DNA from: an uncultured Fretibacterium sp.
Lineage (GTDB): Bacteria > Synergistota > Synergistia > Synergistales > Aminobacteriaceae
Assembly (NCBI GenBank): GCA_937900285.1
Contig: CALCEM010000067.1
Coordinates: 1-14,223 of the forward strand
Reading direction: 5' to 3'
Length of the DNA stretch: 14,223 nucleotides
This document shows, piece after piece, positions 14,184 to 14,223 of this stretch (positions are counted from its first letter, which is position 1; every line of letters begins with the position of its first letter). Made by a program: the position numbers and the translations under genes. The notes below the pieces were generated by a model, which was given only the letters and a program-made list of their open reading frames with translations, was not told the DNA's origin and made no database searches.

Positions 14184-14223
14184 AGATCGGAAGAGCACAC
14201 GTCTGAACTCCAGTCACGGCTAC
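14184..14223 (+). other. Illumina TruSeq adapter and index, not biological sequence
   Basis: From 14184 the sequence is the 34-base TruSeq index-adapter start (AGATCGGAAGAGCACACG and onward to CAGTCAC), followed by GGCTAC, which is a standard 6-base TruSeq index. This is adapter read-through left in the assembled contig and should be trimmed. Confidence 0.98.

Noticed and set aside
1..14223. tRNA, rRNA, insertion sequence, integrase or attachment sites
   Set aside because: I looked on both strands and saw no tRNA-like clover leaf, rRNA stretch, transposase motif or terminal inverted repeats.

Overview
The window is an AT-rich stretch of bacterial DNA. Genes are densely packed, have strong AAGGAGG-type ribosome binding sites, and mostly lie on the minus strand. 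An AcrB-type RND pump with a periplasmic adaptor points to a Gram-negative envelope. HydE and a TM1266-type hydrogenase regulator point to an anaerobe with [FeFe]-hydrogenase. A large secreted cysteine-ladder LRR protein with Ig-like repeats suggests a host- or community-associated lifestyle. An uncultured gut anaerobe, possibly Synergistota-like, would fit, but nothing here fixes the taxon. The contig is an Illumina assembly: its last 40 bases are TruSeq adapter plus a 6-base index.

Layout. From 1 to 3652 (minus) is the N-terminal 1217 residues of a secreted LRR/Ig-like protein whose 3' end lies outside the window. From 3653 to 4110 is a sparse region holding a pentanucleotide microsatellite, (AAGGC)11 on the minus strand, inside a tiny ORF, and a 33-bp scar resembling the neighbouring radical SAM gene. 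From 4111 to 6229 (minus) are a family 2 glycosyltransferase and a radical SAM/SPASM gene, separated by a terminator. The radical SAM gene is broken by a tract of ten G; nine or twelve would restore a 308-residue protein. From 6336 to 12781 (minus) is a probable long transcription unit: TM1266-type regulator, HydE, RND adaptor, RND pump and a CitG-like protein, ending at a terminator. Divergently on the plus strand, from a near-consensus promoter, lies a DUF1919 gene with an in-frame 12-bp tandem repeat. It is followed by a terminator and then a second leader ORF that runs into a tract of twelve G.

The most interesting pattern is the set of simple-sequence repeats at the beginnings of probable cell-surface glycan genes. 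The two poly-G genes share more than the tract. Each starts just after a terminator, has the same TGATAGAAT extended -10 about 42 bases before its ATG, and encodes a related basic leader (M..x-KSV-x-KKFCP) that ends in the G run. I read this as a contingency-locus (phase-variation) arrangement. It is inferred from one assembled sequence, and homopolymer length needs read-level confirmation. At the second tract the sequence switches abruptly to an internal fragment of a short-chain dehydrogenase and then to adapter, so that join is probably an assembly chimera.

Other points of interest: the RND pump lacks the TM4 Asp-Asp pair and the TM10 lysine used for proton relay in AcrB, and an orphan CitG-like gene is coupled to the pump gene with a 2-nt gap.
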